DNA of 64,000 bases, from positions 3,012,501 to 3,076,500 of the forward strand of contig NC_092580.1 in assembly GCF_037975245.1 (NCBI RefSeq), written 5' to 3'. A program made the translations under genes and the position numbers. This DNA is from Apostichopus japonicus. Lineage: Eukaryota; Echinodermata; Holothuroidea; Aspidochirotida; Stichopodidae. Positions 13,401 through 60,445 of this stretch are shown here, piece by piece; positions within the stretch are counted from its first letter, which is position 1, and each line of letters begins with the position of its first letter. The notes below the pieces were generated by a model. The model did no database searches. It was not told where the DNA came from and saw only the letters and a program-made list of their open reading frames with translations.

Positions 13401-16400
13401 TCTGAAAACGTTTTTTTTTATACAGGTTTTTCTTGAAATATGTCTTTTTCTCTGTAAAAACAAATGTGACTGTTATTTTACTGTATCTTCTAGGTAAAAT
13501 AAACAGTCTTTAATTTTATAGGCCAATTACAGTTTTTTCCTTGCAATAAATGGATCTTTGTCTGTAAAACCAATGTATGGTCGCTGTGATTATATTGTAT
13601 GTTAAATAGAGAAACAGATAAACAAGGCAAGGATGGTTACAGTAATCTCTTGTCACATAGCAGATTAAAGCGGTTTATTTTCAATTTTGCTGTTATATTC
13701 ACAAGAAAAGTCTTTCACACAAATTTAACTCAAGTCACTCAATTAATTACAAATTTGATATGATACGTACTTTTAATGCAGCTGCAAATGTAGTGCCTGC
13801 ATACCCAAGCATGTGTCAATTACAGCTGTTGTCACTTTTAGCTGTCTAATTGAATTATTTATGATCAGTGAGGTTATAAAAGAGAAAAAGACAAATTATT
13901 GTTTTCTGAAACTTTCATTAAAAACGTCAAAACTTGTTTAAACATACTTTGAATGCCAAAAGCTAAAGTTATACATAAGACTAAATGTCATAAGGCAGGC
14001 GCTGATTGAGGGTGTTGCGGATTTGTTGGGTGCCCTGGCCTCCCTTTTGGAAAAAGTTTTGCTATTCAGACCATACTGTCATTGTTTGGAAATGTACTGA
14101 TAATTTCGTATGTGTCCTTGGGCCACTACAGGAAATCCTGGATCAGCTGCTCACAGTTTTCACAATTAACTGATTATAAAACACTAGCTTTAACACTTGA
14201 GACTTGCTCCACTCCTGCTTTTTCCTCAACCTTTCTATTGCTCTACAACAAGGGTTTTTTCTTCTTTCTAAGTACAAATGAACTTGATGTATGCGAAGTT
14301 CACTCAAGTTCACCGCATTATGTGAGTAGAGGAAGTATAGTCTTCACTATTCACTGCTTCATTTTCACGCTTTCTGCATCCGTCACCCACTCCTGCTTTC
14401 AATGCGCCCCCATTACAATAACGGCAGATGATTTTTTGGACTTGACTTGACTATCCAGTCCGTGAAGTACCTTCACTAAAAATCACAAAATTGTACATTA
14501 AAAAAAAATTGACATATTCTGGAAAATGTCACATGATTTTCCTGTACATTTTCATTAGAGGGAATAAAAATACTTTTTTAGTACACCACTTGCTGTACAT
14601 AAAAGGTCTGTTAAAATAACAGAAATTTACATGTAAATATAAATACCGACTTTTTCTGGAAACATACGACAGGAACGTCTGGTAGTTTTACATTTCTTTA
14701 ACAGTGTACTAATTATACGTTTTGTTTTGCATAACGCATGCTTTCCATTTTCAACAATATAACTTGCATTCAACTTACAAAGGTATGCCTCCAGTGGATA
14801 TTTCTGACTGAGACGGAAGATGGAATGGCGAATAAACTGACAAGAAGATATTCCGCTTAGTATCTCGGATGTCCGTGGCTGTGTGTATTTTGTTATTGAT
14901 TTCAGTGAAGCCGAATGAAAACTGAAATTATTCGTAACTCTGCAGAGTAACATTAATTGTTGTGTTTCCTTTCGTTTATTTCACATTATATACTTTTTCA
15001 ATTGTTACGTCTCGATCGATAACCTTTAGGGTTACAAACCTTGACTAGACACGACCACTAAAGAACCATCATGAGCCACTTGAGTCTGCGTCTGTCTGCA
15101 AATGAAATGTTGTAATTCAAACAGTCTGTTTATACGGGGTGTTGTATAGTACCTTGTTCAAATGGTTCTGTTTACTGTTCATCTTTTCTAAACAAAATCA
15201 ATAGAAGCTATGGCTTTTTGTTATTTTGTTGTTGAATGTTTTCAAGAAGATTATTTTTTAATTAAATAGGATGTTTCTCCTCTCAAAATTTGACAAAGGG
15301 TACTTTAACTAGAAAGGCACTTATTCACGTTTCAAAGAAATTGAACCCAAACAAACATCATTAGCCAAAATAACAGAGATCAATTTCTCGAGCAAAATCC
15401 CACAAATAGCTAAGAAGACTCTTGCTGCGATTCGGGGATATCATAGTTTAAACGTTGTGTCAGGTAGTTATCATTTGTTAAATGCCTCTTGGATCTAAAA
15501 CAATATACTAAAACAATATACTTTCTTTTTGTTTTCTCCTCATATTCAAAGTGAAAGTGTTAATAGTGTTGAAACCACTGCCATCAGTATGTAATTTAAG
15601 AACTCAATGTTTTAGATCCAAGCATTTGTAAATCTATCTCCACCATATGGCGCGAGAAGGCGGAATATTTTACGTACAACTATATATATGCTGTACTCGC
15701 GAAATACATACATGGTCATAAAAAAAATTTAGACATATTTATATATATGTTTACACATATTTATTCCCTGAGAATTATATTTATTCCCCTTAAGTATATA
15801 TTTATATATTCTCCAGGCGTACAGAAAGTATTTTCTTAATAACAAATATGTATTCTGTCAAAAATATATATTCTCTCACACAAAAAAATATTTTTTCTCT
15901 GCCGAAGAAATATATTTATTCTCTAAGAGAAGAAATAAAGAATATATATATCCTTTTCAAAAAGTATGTCAATTCTGTGAACGAAATTTTTTTTCTCTAT
16001 CAAAATATATAAATTCTGTGACAGAAAATATATATATTCTATAGAAACAAATTATTGTCTGTGCAAAAATAAATGTTTAATCTTTGTAAGAAAAAATAAG
16101 TATTCTCTTCTTCACATTTAGAGGTTATTAGTTTAGAACGTTAGCCGGTGTGTTACGTAATCAATTTGCCAAGCCTTGTAAAGGAAACGAACGTGGAAAA
16201 GTCACTTGCACAGCTCAAATTTCATGCGGTCTACCGCGAGTGCCTATTAAAATGTCCAAGGCAGGTAAACTGTTACGACAGTGGTGCAGAGCGCAGTTTC
16301 ACTGAAATGTATATTTTTTTTAGAGAATATATATATTTTTCCTCGTAGAGAATATATATATATTTTTCCTCGTAGAGAATATATATATATATTTTTCTCT

Positions 16401-19400
16401 TAGAGAATAAATATATTCTTGGCAGAGAAAACATATTTTTGTGTTAGAGAATATATATTATTGACAGAATATTTACTGTAAGAGAATATATATTTTTGCA
16501 CAGAATACATATTTGTTTTTAAGAAAATACTTTATGTACGCCTGGAGAATATAAAAATATATACCTTAAGGGAATAAATACAATTCTCATGGAATATATA
16601 TATGTGTAAATATATATTTAAATATGTCTAAAATTTATTTTTTAAGTTAACCATGTATGTATTTCGCAAGTACAGCATATGTATATTTGTACGTAATATA
16701 TTCCGCTTTCTCACGCTATACCGAGAAGGTAAAAAGGTAAAAACAACATTGTTTAAAATAAATGAACACATACGAAAAATTAGACAGATGTGGTTCGATG
16801 ATGTAATGTTTAGTTTTGATCAAGTCTTCAGCCTTGCAATTTGAAAGAACATTAAATCTCACATATATGAAAAATGCAGTACGAATTTGCTTAGCTGTTT
16901 GTTTAATTTGTTCATAACACTTATCTTCATCACAAAGAAAACAAATTATAGTAGGGTTTGCATACGTTACGGTTTTAAGAAAAGCCCAACCCCCATCAAC
17001 CACGTCACACAGTCACCCCTCCCCCTTACACCGTTAACCCCTTTACCCCTGTCACTCCCGTCACCCCTGTCACCCAGTAGTCTCTGTCGAAGATTAAATA
17101 AGACTTCCCATTTTACATAAGGAATCTATTATATTATTATATACGTTTTGGGCAATACATGGCACAAAAAATGAGCTTCCAACCGCGACGAATGTAGTAC
17201 ATGACAGTGATGACCGCACACAAAATGACACCTCCGGAAGAGCCATGGTAGGAGTATCATGCATGTGTGGCTCTATAAACAGAGATTTGGAGAAATAAAA
17301 TGTATACCGATCGTAAACTTTTAATTATACTTATATTCTTATATACGTATATACTTATTTATGTCTTACCCCTTACAAGTATCCTGATTGTGACACTATC
17401 GTCTAGGATATCGGTTGGACCATGCATTAAACACGTTATCTCAATGTTGTTTTCCAATTTTGTCTCTAAATGGATTCTGTAATTAAAAGTCGACGGATGG
17501 TAGACGTTGTAGTTTTCTTCAAGAATTGTGTAATTTTCATCAGTAAAATCCATGGTTTGCCAAATTAGTATTACTTGCGGTTTAGTACCAAATGCAATAC
17601 ACTCTACAGTAAGATTAGCCCCTCGTTCTGCGGTATAGGATCCTGATACGTTGACACCATTTACGATGATCCTTAAATCAGGAACGACTGAAATAAGGGA
17701 CGATTGAGGAATATATAAAAAAAAAACTTCTAATAGGTCAAGCGTGTTTGTAACAGACATTAACTAAATAATGCAAATGTATCATGATAACGTGTTTGTA
17801 ACAGCTTTATCGCAATTTTACTTGTGCCTCGTCGTTTTCCTCTTGCAATCAGTTCAAAGTTGATCTTCACCACAATTTATTTGACGTATAGTAAAAAAAA
17901 TAGTAAAATAGAAAAGTTTATCAAGTAAAACTAAATTATTGTATACTTTTAGAGGAAAAGAAACTAACAATATTGTTGAAAGTCGAATGTGAAATGAACA
18001 GTTGTTTTTTCTCACCAACTGCTAAGAGGCTTCGAACAGTAAATGCAACCAGGTTTCCAGTACTCCCTTGACGTCGGCAGCTGACCATTAGTTGTGAAGT
18101 ATTTTTGCTAAGAAAATGTTGAAATTCTGCTTCCGTTATTCCGAAAAAGGATTGGGTTAGATATTTTTCTCTACCCCTCTTGGAGAGATAAGTAGTATTC
18201 AATGTGATGCGCAGTACGTTATCATCATTCTCTTGTGGACCACGATCAGTACACCGTAACCTGTACATCCTTTCCGCTGTTATGTATTTGGATTTTTCTA
18301 GGATGTAATCATTCAGGTAAATCTTCAGCTTGCCAACTGCTCGAAGGAAAACAAAATGAAATACCGTGTCAAACGAAATAGTCGCTTGCAGTGTAAAGTC
18401 GGTCGCCATCAAACATACATGAACTGAGACTGGAATTATTGTTACCTGAATTGACCAAGAGGTGTTTAAAGAAAATCTACAGAGACGTAAACCATCTCTT
18501 TAAGATATCAAAATACAGCGAATACTGGTGCAAATTTTGGTTTTGTCACCATGAAACTTTTAGATTTCAAAGTTGGTTACTTTGTAAGACGTACTGAGAC
18601 CAATTTGTTCATGTTAACAAATCTCAGTGATAATAACGAAACTTTTGCATCCTGACCTATGGATAAGACGGAAAATGTTCATATAGAAAATTGATATATA
18701 AGTAACTAGACTAAATGTTGCTTAGTAGGCAATAAGAAGAACCACGACATAATATAACAATGATATATATAAAAAATGCCCCTTTAAACAGTAAAAGCTT
18801 TAAAATTCTCCATTCTTGATGACAATAATTCAGCAAATCCATTCATGAATAAATTTGTGGTTATAATCATACAGTCCAAAATTGATGTAAAACTTTTTAC
18901 ATTTTGGTTTTGGGTGTTCTAGAAAATTCCGATCAATTGCAGACAATGTGATTACAGTTGATATAAAGTTAACCATGTTTACCCTATTTAAGGAAGTAAC
19001 TGACCTTCGTCAACTAAGTTATAAGTGCTCTGTATGGAATTGCCAACCAGGCATTTATAAACACCTCTGTTGTTATGAGAGAAATCATAAACATGCAGAC
19101 GCGAATATCCTTCGTGGTCCGCTAAACTTCCGTTAACGTTGCTAAATCCAAATTCACTGGGCAGCAGGGATTCGGCAAGCATTATCCTACCGTTGAATAG
19201 CCACACCAGAGAGCTCTTCGACGGTGTGATACAAGGACAGATCATGTTGACTGAATGGCCAGGAAGAATTGATTCTGTTATTATCAACTGAGCTAAACCT
19301 GGATTAAAAGCAGGAAAATATGATGTACACTGTACCAAATTTTCTATTTATTTATTCTATTTATGATATTATGTACCAAAAATGTGTTATACATATATCA

Positions 19401-19587
19401 AATGGGAGAGTAGCTTCTCAAGTCCAAACGAATTGTCACAGATTATATTTTGAAAAGAAGTCATAACGAGTAACGTCAAGAAATAAAGAAGAACAAATTA
19501 CGCTAATAATATTATTATCAAAAATTACTTACTTGATGTAAAAGTGAAGAAAAATAGTATCCCAAAAAATGTATGTCGACGTCCCAT
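1338..19587 (-). CDS. Ig-domain transmembrane receptor pseudokinase (13 exons, 734 aa predicted)
   Basis: Thirteen exons join in one frame with matching phases (total 2205 nt including stop). Predicted order: signal peptide 1-18, four Ig-like domains (about 19-115, 115-222, 222-328, 328-423), transmembrane helix about 437-458, tyrosine-rich juxtamembrane 462-497, then a kinase-like domain to 734. The C-lobe is recognisable: L-P-P-E-S, S-S-D-V-W-A-I-G-I-A-F-W-E-I-F (subdomains VIII-IX) and the late R-P-S-I-E-D. Catalytic residues are gone: HRDLAARN aligns with HPFLSIKW (Asp to Phe, Asn to Trp) and DFG aligns with NFC. No G-loop or VAIK lysine was found between the juxtamembrane and alphaC-like exons. 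I infer a catalytically dead receptor that senses through Ig domains and signals as a scaffold or partner. The frame is intact throughout, so it is unlikely to be a pseudogene. Exact family is unknown; Ig-bearing RTKs (FGFR/VEGFR/Tie-like) are the nearest architecture. Confidence 0.8.
1542..1638 (-). CDS. Pseudokinase gene exon 12: alphaG region
   Basis: 97 nt, phase 1 to phase 2. It encodes a divergent alphaG/alphaH linker ending H-L-P-E-R-L, in the place where kinases carry x-x-R-M-x-x-P. Confidence 0.65.
1864..1975 (-). CDS. Pseudokinase gene exon 11: P+1 loop and alphaF
   Basis: 112 nt, phase 0 to phase 1. S-W-L-L-P-P-E-S matches the W-M-A-P-E-S site, and S-S-D-V-W-A-I-G-I-A-F-W-E-I-F matches the alphaF helix of tyrosine kinases almost throughout. 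This is the strongest family evidence in the gene. Confidence 0.85.
2228..3082. mobile_element. Non-autonomous hAT-like element in pseudokinase intron 10
   Basis: The ends are CAGGGCCGGATTTA and its inverse. They are flanked by perfect 8-bp target duplications TGCAGGAG at 2220-2227 and 3083-3090. A CAGGG terminus with an 8-bp duplication is the hAT superfamily signature. Length is 855 bp with no transposase frame. A subterminal 17-bp direct repeat occurs at 2264-2280 and 3048-3064, and a third GGGCCTCCAC-type block lies near each end. Confidence 0.85.
3483..3602 (-). CDS. Pseudokinase gene exon 10: degenerate catalytic loop and DFG site
   Basis: 120 nt, phase 0-0. H-P-F-L-S-I-K-W-I-L-V-D occupies the HRDLAARN-ILVD position, and C-K-L-Y-N-F-C occupies the CKLADFG position. 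The catalytic Asp, the metal-binding Asn and the DFG Asp are all replaced, while the structural residues around them persist. Confidence 0.75.
4363..4529 (-). CDS. Pseudokinase gene exon 9: beta5 to alphaE
   Basis: 167 nt, phase 1 to phase 0. L-Y-L-I-Q-E-N is the beta5/hinge position, and T-L-E-D-T-L-K-Y-G-L-D-I-V-N-G-M-W-F-L matches the alphaE helix (A-x-G-M-x-Y-L) that leads into the catalytic loop. Confidence 0.75.
4948..5058 (-). CDS. Pseudokinase gene exon 8: alphaC-beta4 region
   Basis: 111 nt, phase 1-1. The segment H-A-N-L-L-K-T-L-G-Y-C aligns with the H-P-N-I-V-x-L-L-G-x-C motif of tyrosine kinases. The usual preceding G-loop and VAIK segment was not found in the 350 nt separating it from exon 7. 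Confidence 0.65.
5413..5517 (-). CDS. Pseudokinase gene exon 7: tyrosine-bearing juxtamembrane segment
   Basis: 105 nt, phase 1-1. It encodes D-Y-D-D-V-E-N-P-Y-D-G-V and S-G-I-Y-P-R-Q: three tyrosines in acidic or Pro-containing contexts that resemble SH2/PTB docking sites. The donor (GTGGAC) is weak. It was chosen because the frame hits a stop shortly after. Confidence 0.6.
8339..8455 (-). CDS. Pseudokinase gene exon 6: transmembrane helix
   Basis: 117 nt, phase 1-1. A hydrophobic stretch of about 22 residues (V-T-F-T-S-A-G-L-I-C-F-I-L-V-L-I-I-T-F-V) is followed by S-L-K-C-N, consistent with a stop-transfer segment of a type I membrane protein. Confidence 0.75.
9227..9511 (-). CDS. Pseudokinase gene exon 5: Ig-like domain 4 (membrane-proximal)
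   Basis: 285 nt, phase 1-1, after an intron of about 7.9 kb that holds a foldback element. It shows I-S-I-S-C-H, P-T-W-W-F-D and V-G-T-Y-K-C-S, a clear Ig domain. An in-frame ATG exists just upstream, but it lies in the polypyrimidine tract of a good acceptor, so it is not used as a start here. Confidence 0.75.
9512..15645. other. Large intron 4 of the pseudokinase gene, no supported exon in this part
   Basis: The interval lies between the Ig3 and Ig4 exons on the minus strand. Open frames here (for example around 10.1-10.6, 14.1-14.45 and 14.6-14.95 kb) show no domain motif and no paired splice sites in the correct phase. A weak tandem repeat sits near 13.3-13.6 kb. Confidence 0.5.
13255..13605. 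repeat. Three diverged tandem units of about 110-125 bp
   Basis: Related blocks containing a CTTGAA-like stretch, CTTTGTC and TGTAAAA start near 13304, 13429 and 13540. Matching TACAGTC-like blocks lie near 13268, 13394 and 13502. The units are AT-rich and much diverged, with no coding meaning seen. Confidence 0.4.
15646..16720. mobile_element. AT-rich foldback element with arms of roughly 450 bp
   Basis: The left end TATGGCGCGAGAAGGCGGAA mirrors the inverse of the right end, TATAGCGTGAGAAAGCGGAA. Similarity continues inward through GTACAGC/GCTGTAC and CATACATGGT blocks and a long run of TATATA/TCTCT motifs. The arms flank a distinct, less AT-rich centre at about 16125-16310. A TA dinucleotide at both outer ends could be the target duplication. 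No transposase frame is seen. It sits in pseudokinase intron 4 and would form a long hairpin. Confidence 0.8.
16995..17080. repeat. Short C-rich imperfect tandem repeat
   Basis: Imperfect repeats of CACCCCTGT/CCCGTCACCCCTGTCACCC, an isolated pyrimidine-rich patch in an AT-rich intron. Confidence 0.5.
17370..17687 (-). CDS. Pseudokinase gene exon 4: Ig-like domain 3
   Basis: 318 nt, phase 1-1. It shows L-T-V-E-C, V-I-L-I-W-Q and I-E-I-T-C-L-M-H, a C2-type Ig pattern. Potential N-glycosylation sites are N-V-S, N-L-T and N-Y-T. Two overlapping donors exist; the one after AGG G keeps phase 1. Confidence 0.75.
18016..18336 (-). CDS. Pseudokinase gene exon 3: Ig-like domain 2
   Basis: 321 nt, phase 1-1, with a GTGAGA donor. 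Cysteines lie at Y-R-L-R-C and L-M-V-S-C as the B/F pair. The canonical strand-C Trp is not apparent, so this is a divergent Ig fold assigned mainly by position and Cys spacing. Confidence 0.65.
19005..19292 (-). CDS. Pseudokinase gene exon 2: Ig-like domain 1
   Basis: 288 nt, phase 1-1. V-type signature: V-N-M-I-C-P-C on strand B, L-V-W-L-F-N on strand C, and N-R-G-V-Y-K-C on strand F. The acceptor was taken at the TTTAG before CTCAG because only that choice keeps phase 1; the downstream CAG breaks the frame. Confidence 0.75.
19533..19587 (-). CDS. Pseudokinase gene exon 1: start codon and signal peptide
   Basis: The ATG at 19587 opens M-G-R-R-H-T followed by a strongly hydrophobic run F-F-G-I-L-F-F-F-T-F-T-S. 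This is a typical signal peptide with a basic N-region. The exon ends in phase 1 at a GTAAGT donor, the standard phase for a leader exon feeding Ig exons. Confidence 0.75.
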
Positions 19588-22007
19588 ATTGCGTATCTTT
19601 GAAGAAATTGGTGCAGGCTATTACAGGAGTCACAGAATATACAATGGTATTCACTATTTTACCTAAAGCTGAAGAGAATGGAAACAGGTACTAAAAGTAT
19701 TGCCCTTATCCAGTTACATAAACTTAGTTACAGCATAACATGGTGGTTATGACTATAATTTCATGGTACAATGTTCAGGTTGTGTTTCGCAGACGTCTTT
19801 ATCATATTATTCTCTCTTGTGAATTGATCATCCAATCATTAAGACGGAAATTACAAAGTAACGTCATGTAAGGCAGTATTAGGCAGAATCAACTTAACCC
19901 GTTTCAAATCATCTACTATTAAGTTGTTTATCAATTTCTATAGCTTCCTTATTCAATTTGTTACTTATAAACACGTTTAAGATTATTAATAAATTAAGGA
20001 CCTCGAACCTATTATTGTTGCTGCTTGAAGAACAATAAAGTTACAGTTGTATTTCATTTTCATAATCACGGGGGGTAACCCCCGCTTTCTCCTCTATTTC
20101 CATGCAAACTTCAGGTGAAACTATTGCTTTACAGCTTTAATACTCCCATACTGCCATGTGGTTTTATTTTCACGTGTCATTCATAAGCATACTTGTTGAG
20201 TCGAGCCACCTTAAAAAAAAAACTCGTAATTGAGGCAAGTCGAAGACAACGCAGCAAGTTAGGAGTTCAATACCAATTTGAATACAATTCAGTCGTCACA
20301 CAATAAATGATGTACGTGGTTTCACAATCGGCGGTTGTCAAGATCACCAACAAATATTGTCCCGAGTAATATTTTAAAGAGTTATTCCCGTGACAATCAA
20401 TTTAACACGATTTTTATAGCTTCCATATAAAATTTGTGACTTATAAACACGTTTAAAAATATTTATAAATTAAGGCCCTCGAACCTATTACTGTTTCAGT
20501 TTGAATAACAATAAAGTTGCAGTTGTATTTCATTTTCAGAATCACGGGGGGTTATCAATGCAACACGTACCATGAATAGATAAGTACTTCAAACCGAGTT
20601 AACTTGTCCATAAATCAAAAGATGGTTGATTAATTGTACCCTTTTTGGGGTATATTTACAGCACAATCGTTGTGGTGATAGCTCATTCAAATGCATTAAA
20701 CTCAGAATATTTGCTTAGCTGTCAATGTTTCTGTATTTTATAATTTCATCAAATTAAAACCCTTGTTAGAGTTGTTGATTCTGTGCATAAAATGATTTTA
20801 ATATGATAAAAAGAAACAAACATATTTAGCTCGATTGTAATGATGACATTATTCTCTCGTCTGTTGCCAGAGGCATGTGTCACAGCATAGGATATCACCG
20901 GATTGATATAGCCACATATTCGTCATATAAAAACTCTTTACGAGGATTTGGTTCAGACAAATTGTGCAAGTTTGCTGAGAAATCAAGTCCAGCCGCTGTA
21001 ATTATTTTCTGAAAACGAAATATTAAAGCTATTAAAGTAATCCCTTTAGTTTTTCTAAATTGTTGCATTTTTATGTTATATATCAGCAATAGTGTCATCT
21101 CACTTGGCAACTTGTCTCACATTGTAATTTGAACATAACCTGAATGTGGCGTTATTGTCCATTATTATTAACTTCAAAGATTGTTTATCGATTTTAGAAC
21201 ATTATATTAGAAGCTCAAGACTGTAGAAGGTAAACAATGTACTTCGTTTTGTTTCAGTAAGTAAGTTTCAATGCCCTAGTATGGAAACACATAATGAACA
21301 CTGGTACCGTAGGCTGCACAGAAAATTTACCGTGTATTTTTGTCCTGCGTGGTAAGGTAGTCTCTACATTAGTGATATAGTTGCATAGGTAACTTCAAAT
21401 ACATGACTAAATGGTTTAAGTCAGGCATGTCGAGTTAACAAAGCATTCAATGAAAATTGAAGTCAGCAAGTGACTAGATGTGAAAGATAAGAGCATTGTT
21501 GGATACATGACATGAAAAAAACTACACCGGTCAATACGCTGGCCGAGTTCGTCAGAAAACGTTACAGTTACTACAGAACTGTATGTATACATTGATCCAA
21601 CATTGTTCATATGTCTCAATGATACATCGTGTGTCGTTAGAAACGAAGAACACAATCTTAACCGTTTTGCATTAAATTCGTTGAAGTCCAAAGGTAACAC
21701 GTATATCGCGATTAGGTTGATAACATTCAAGATATGTTTATTTAGTATGACCTACAGCAAACAACTGTACCCTTAACATAATTCAGTTTCATTTCGTCGA
21801 CCAGTCCACCATATAACAGAACGGTAACGATTACAACGACAGTGTCTGATAGATGAAACGCTTTTTGTCGAAGGTTGGTATTACCTCCATTTGTTGAAAT
21901 AATGGAAAAGTAACCTTCAAGTCAGTACCGTTTAACAGTTGTGTATTGTTTATGTGCGCAAACGTTTATTTTCTTTTGGCGATTCGGAGTCAAATCACAA
22001 ACAGAAG
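19588..22007. promoter_or_regulatory. Head-to-head intergenic region of two Ig receptor genes
   Basis: The start codons of the minus-strand pseudokinase gene and the plus-strand mini-exon gene lie 2.4 kb apart, pointing away from each other. The interval therefore contains both promoters. No TATA box could be placed with confidence. A diverged direct repeat of about 150 bp lies in the middle. No coding exon was recognised; the frames at 20.9-21.1 and 21.4-21.7 kb look fortuitous. Confidence 0.55.
19925..20555. repeat. Direct repeat of about 150 bp at 476-bp offset
   Basis: The segments at about 19930-20077 and 20400-20548 share ACTTATAAACACGTTTAA, TAAATTAAGG-CCTCGAACCTATTA, AACAATAAAGTT-CAGTTGTATTTCATTTTCA and AATCACGGGGGGT. 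This is a partial tandem duplication within the shared promoter region. Confidence 0.75.
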
Positions 22008-58587
<36,580 letters not shown>

Positions 58588-58799
58588 ACATGTTGACTAT
58601 GACGTGAGTTGCTTATCAGGTAAGACCAAGTTTGCAAGAATAACTGAGTGAAACATATATTTTAAAAATGTATGGTGCTTCATCAACTTCATACCAAATG
58701 CCGATATGTTTCATCCAAACAGGCCGAATCAGTATTCCGTCTCAAAGTAACATATGTAGTCCATGGGCTAGCAGGACCCACCGAGCACCCCCCCCCCCC

Positions 58800-59234
58800 A
58801 GACTCTCCGCGAGTGGTATCATTTTCTTTGATGAGGGTGAACCGAAGTTTATCTGTGCTTTTGAATCTTGGTCGACCATAGATAGCACAGGTGAATTCTT
58901 CCAGACCAGCAAACAGCTCATCTGTGACCTACCATTCACGTCCAAGCTCTGCCAGGATGGGCTGGAATTTTGGAAGCTTCTGCATCACTTTGATTGGTTT
59001 CACTTTCCCTTTCCCTCGGAAGGCACTGGTTGTGTCACAATGTGTGAAAGCATGTAGGAGGGCCAGCAACGCCGTGCAGTATTCTTGAGTTAGACCACTT
59101 GCGAATTCTGTTATGTTGATGATTCGCTTGTTGTTGCCTGTTTCGGTGTCAAAACGCCAAGTCACAAGGTGGTGCTGGTGGATGTGGAGCTGGATTGACA
59201 GGGTTGATGTCACTGTCGTCATTGTAGATGGCAA
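58800..59234 (-). pseudogene. Fragment of a repeat-borne protein (H-A-F-T-H-C-D-T-T-S-A-F motif)
   Basis: The minus frame reads L-T-Q-E-Y-C-T-A-L-L-A-L-L-H-A-F-T-H-C-D and T-T-S-A-F-R-G-K-G-K, then F-Q-P-I-L-A-E-L-G-R-E-W. I recall this motif (HAFTGCDTTSAF-GKGK) from widespread uncharacterised invertebrate proteins of mobile-element type. It is only a middle segment with no start and is inverted relative to the plus-strand pieces next to it. Confidence 0.55.
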
Positions 59235-59809
59235 TGCAATGTTCTACTGCATGTGTGACATACCTAGCAACTTCAAGGAGATCAGCTACAAAGTGTTTGA
59301 CATCATGCCAAAGTCATCTGATATCATATTCAGCACTGACATGTACAATGAAAACTCGATAAAAGCGTTGGAAAGACAGAGAGTGGTCTAACTCAAGAAT
59401 ACTGCAAGGCATTGGTGGCCCTACATGCTTTCACACATTGTGACACAATGTGTGTTGCGATGATCCTAAATTGCATCTTGGTCGCAACGTGGACCTGGCG
59501 ATGCTACCACCCTGCCGTGGGGTGTTGCAACAGCATATCTGTAGAGTTAACTACCAGGTCGCTATATGGAGACGTGCAGACATTCCCATTCAAGACGTTC
59601 CATCGCCAACAGATGGACATGGATGGACTCTGAAGTCTGGTTTCCTGGAGCCATTGTGGGTGGACGGACCAATTCTTCCCCAAGCGCTAGTGGACGAAGT
59701 GGAACTACTTGACCCAAGCTGTGAATCAGATGATGAAGATTCTGATGACCAAGACTCACTACCTGCTCCATCAGAAAGCGATGGCAGTGACAGTGAGGGT
59801 GAATTGTAG
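59190..59809 (+). pseudogene. Broken plus-strand copy of the same repeat-borne protein
   Basis: 59221-59390 encodes D-I-I-F-S-T-D-M-Y-N-E-N-S-I-K-A-L-E-R-Q-R. 59400-59456 repeats the H-A-F-T-H-C-D motif. 59450-59809 encodes the C-terminal part: L-P-P-C-R-G-V-L-Q-Q-H, V-N-Y-Q-V-A-I-W-R-R-A-D and G-H-G-W, ending in an acidic Ser/Asp tail. Frame changes separate the pieces, and the middle is missing but present inverted on the other strand, so the copy is scrambled. Confidence 0.6.
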
Positions 59810-60029
59810 TACAGGTGGAAAGTTACATCAGGATAACTGTAAATTTAGAGAAATACTTGCATCACATGTTGGTTCTGAATGCCAAGCAGCCATTTTGGAA
59901 TTCAAGACGGTTGAATATGTTACCAACAAAGGGGCCCAGCATTAATATCACTGAGTCTAGTGAAATACTTGACGATAAAAACATGGCAATGTTTTATTTT
60001 GTTTTATTTTTATAATGTTGTTGATCTTA

Positions 60030-60445
60030 TTAGATTCCTTAACTCTGGAAACATGGGTTTGTGAAAGTGAAAATAGTTCCAAATGGCGGCCATTTTGAAT
60101 TTCAAAATGGCTTCCTCAGCACAATGTCCCAGTGTTAATGTTGTTATTCTTATTGGATTCCTTGACCCTGAAAACATGGGTATAGACACCAGAATTATAA
60201 CTCTATGTGCCTCAGAAGCTGAGTTATAGGTAAAAATAGTTCCGAATTGGCGGCCATTTTGAATTTCAAAATGGCCGCTGCAGCGCAATGATCCAATGGT
60301 TATGTCTTTGTTCTTACTGGATTCCTTAACCCAGAAAACATGGATATAAACACCAGAATTATAACTCTATGAGCCTTAGACGCCGAGATATGGGTGAAAA
60401 TAGTTCCAAATGGCGGCCATTTTGGAAAATGGCGGGAATGCAGAG
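60030..60445. repeat. Three tandem units of about 125-165 bp inside the inverted-repeat element
   Basis: Units start at ATTCCTT near 60033, 60157 and 60321. They share GAAAACATGG, CACCAGAATTATAACTCTATG (in two units), AAAATAGTTCC and TGGCGGCCATTTTG. GGCCATTTTGAATTTCAAAATGGC is itself a near-palindrome. Confidence 0.85.

Noticed and set aside
14082-14953. Frames of 122 and 108 codons on opposite strands
   Set aside because: Low-complexity Ser/Phe-rich translations without domain motifs. They are likely chance frames.
16110-16350. Foldback centre as a captured protein-coding exon
   Set aside because: It contains a 66-codon frame, but no recognisable domain, and the frame runs into the AT-rich arm.
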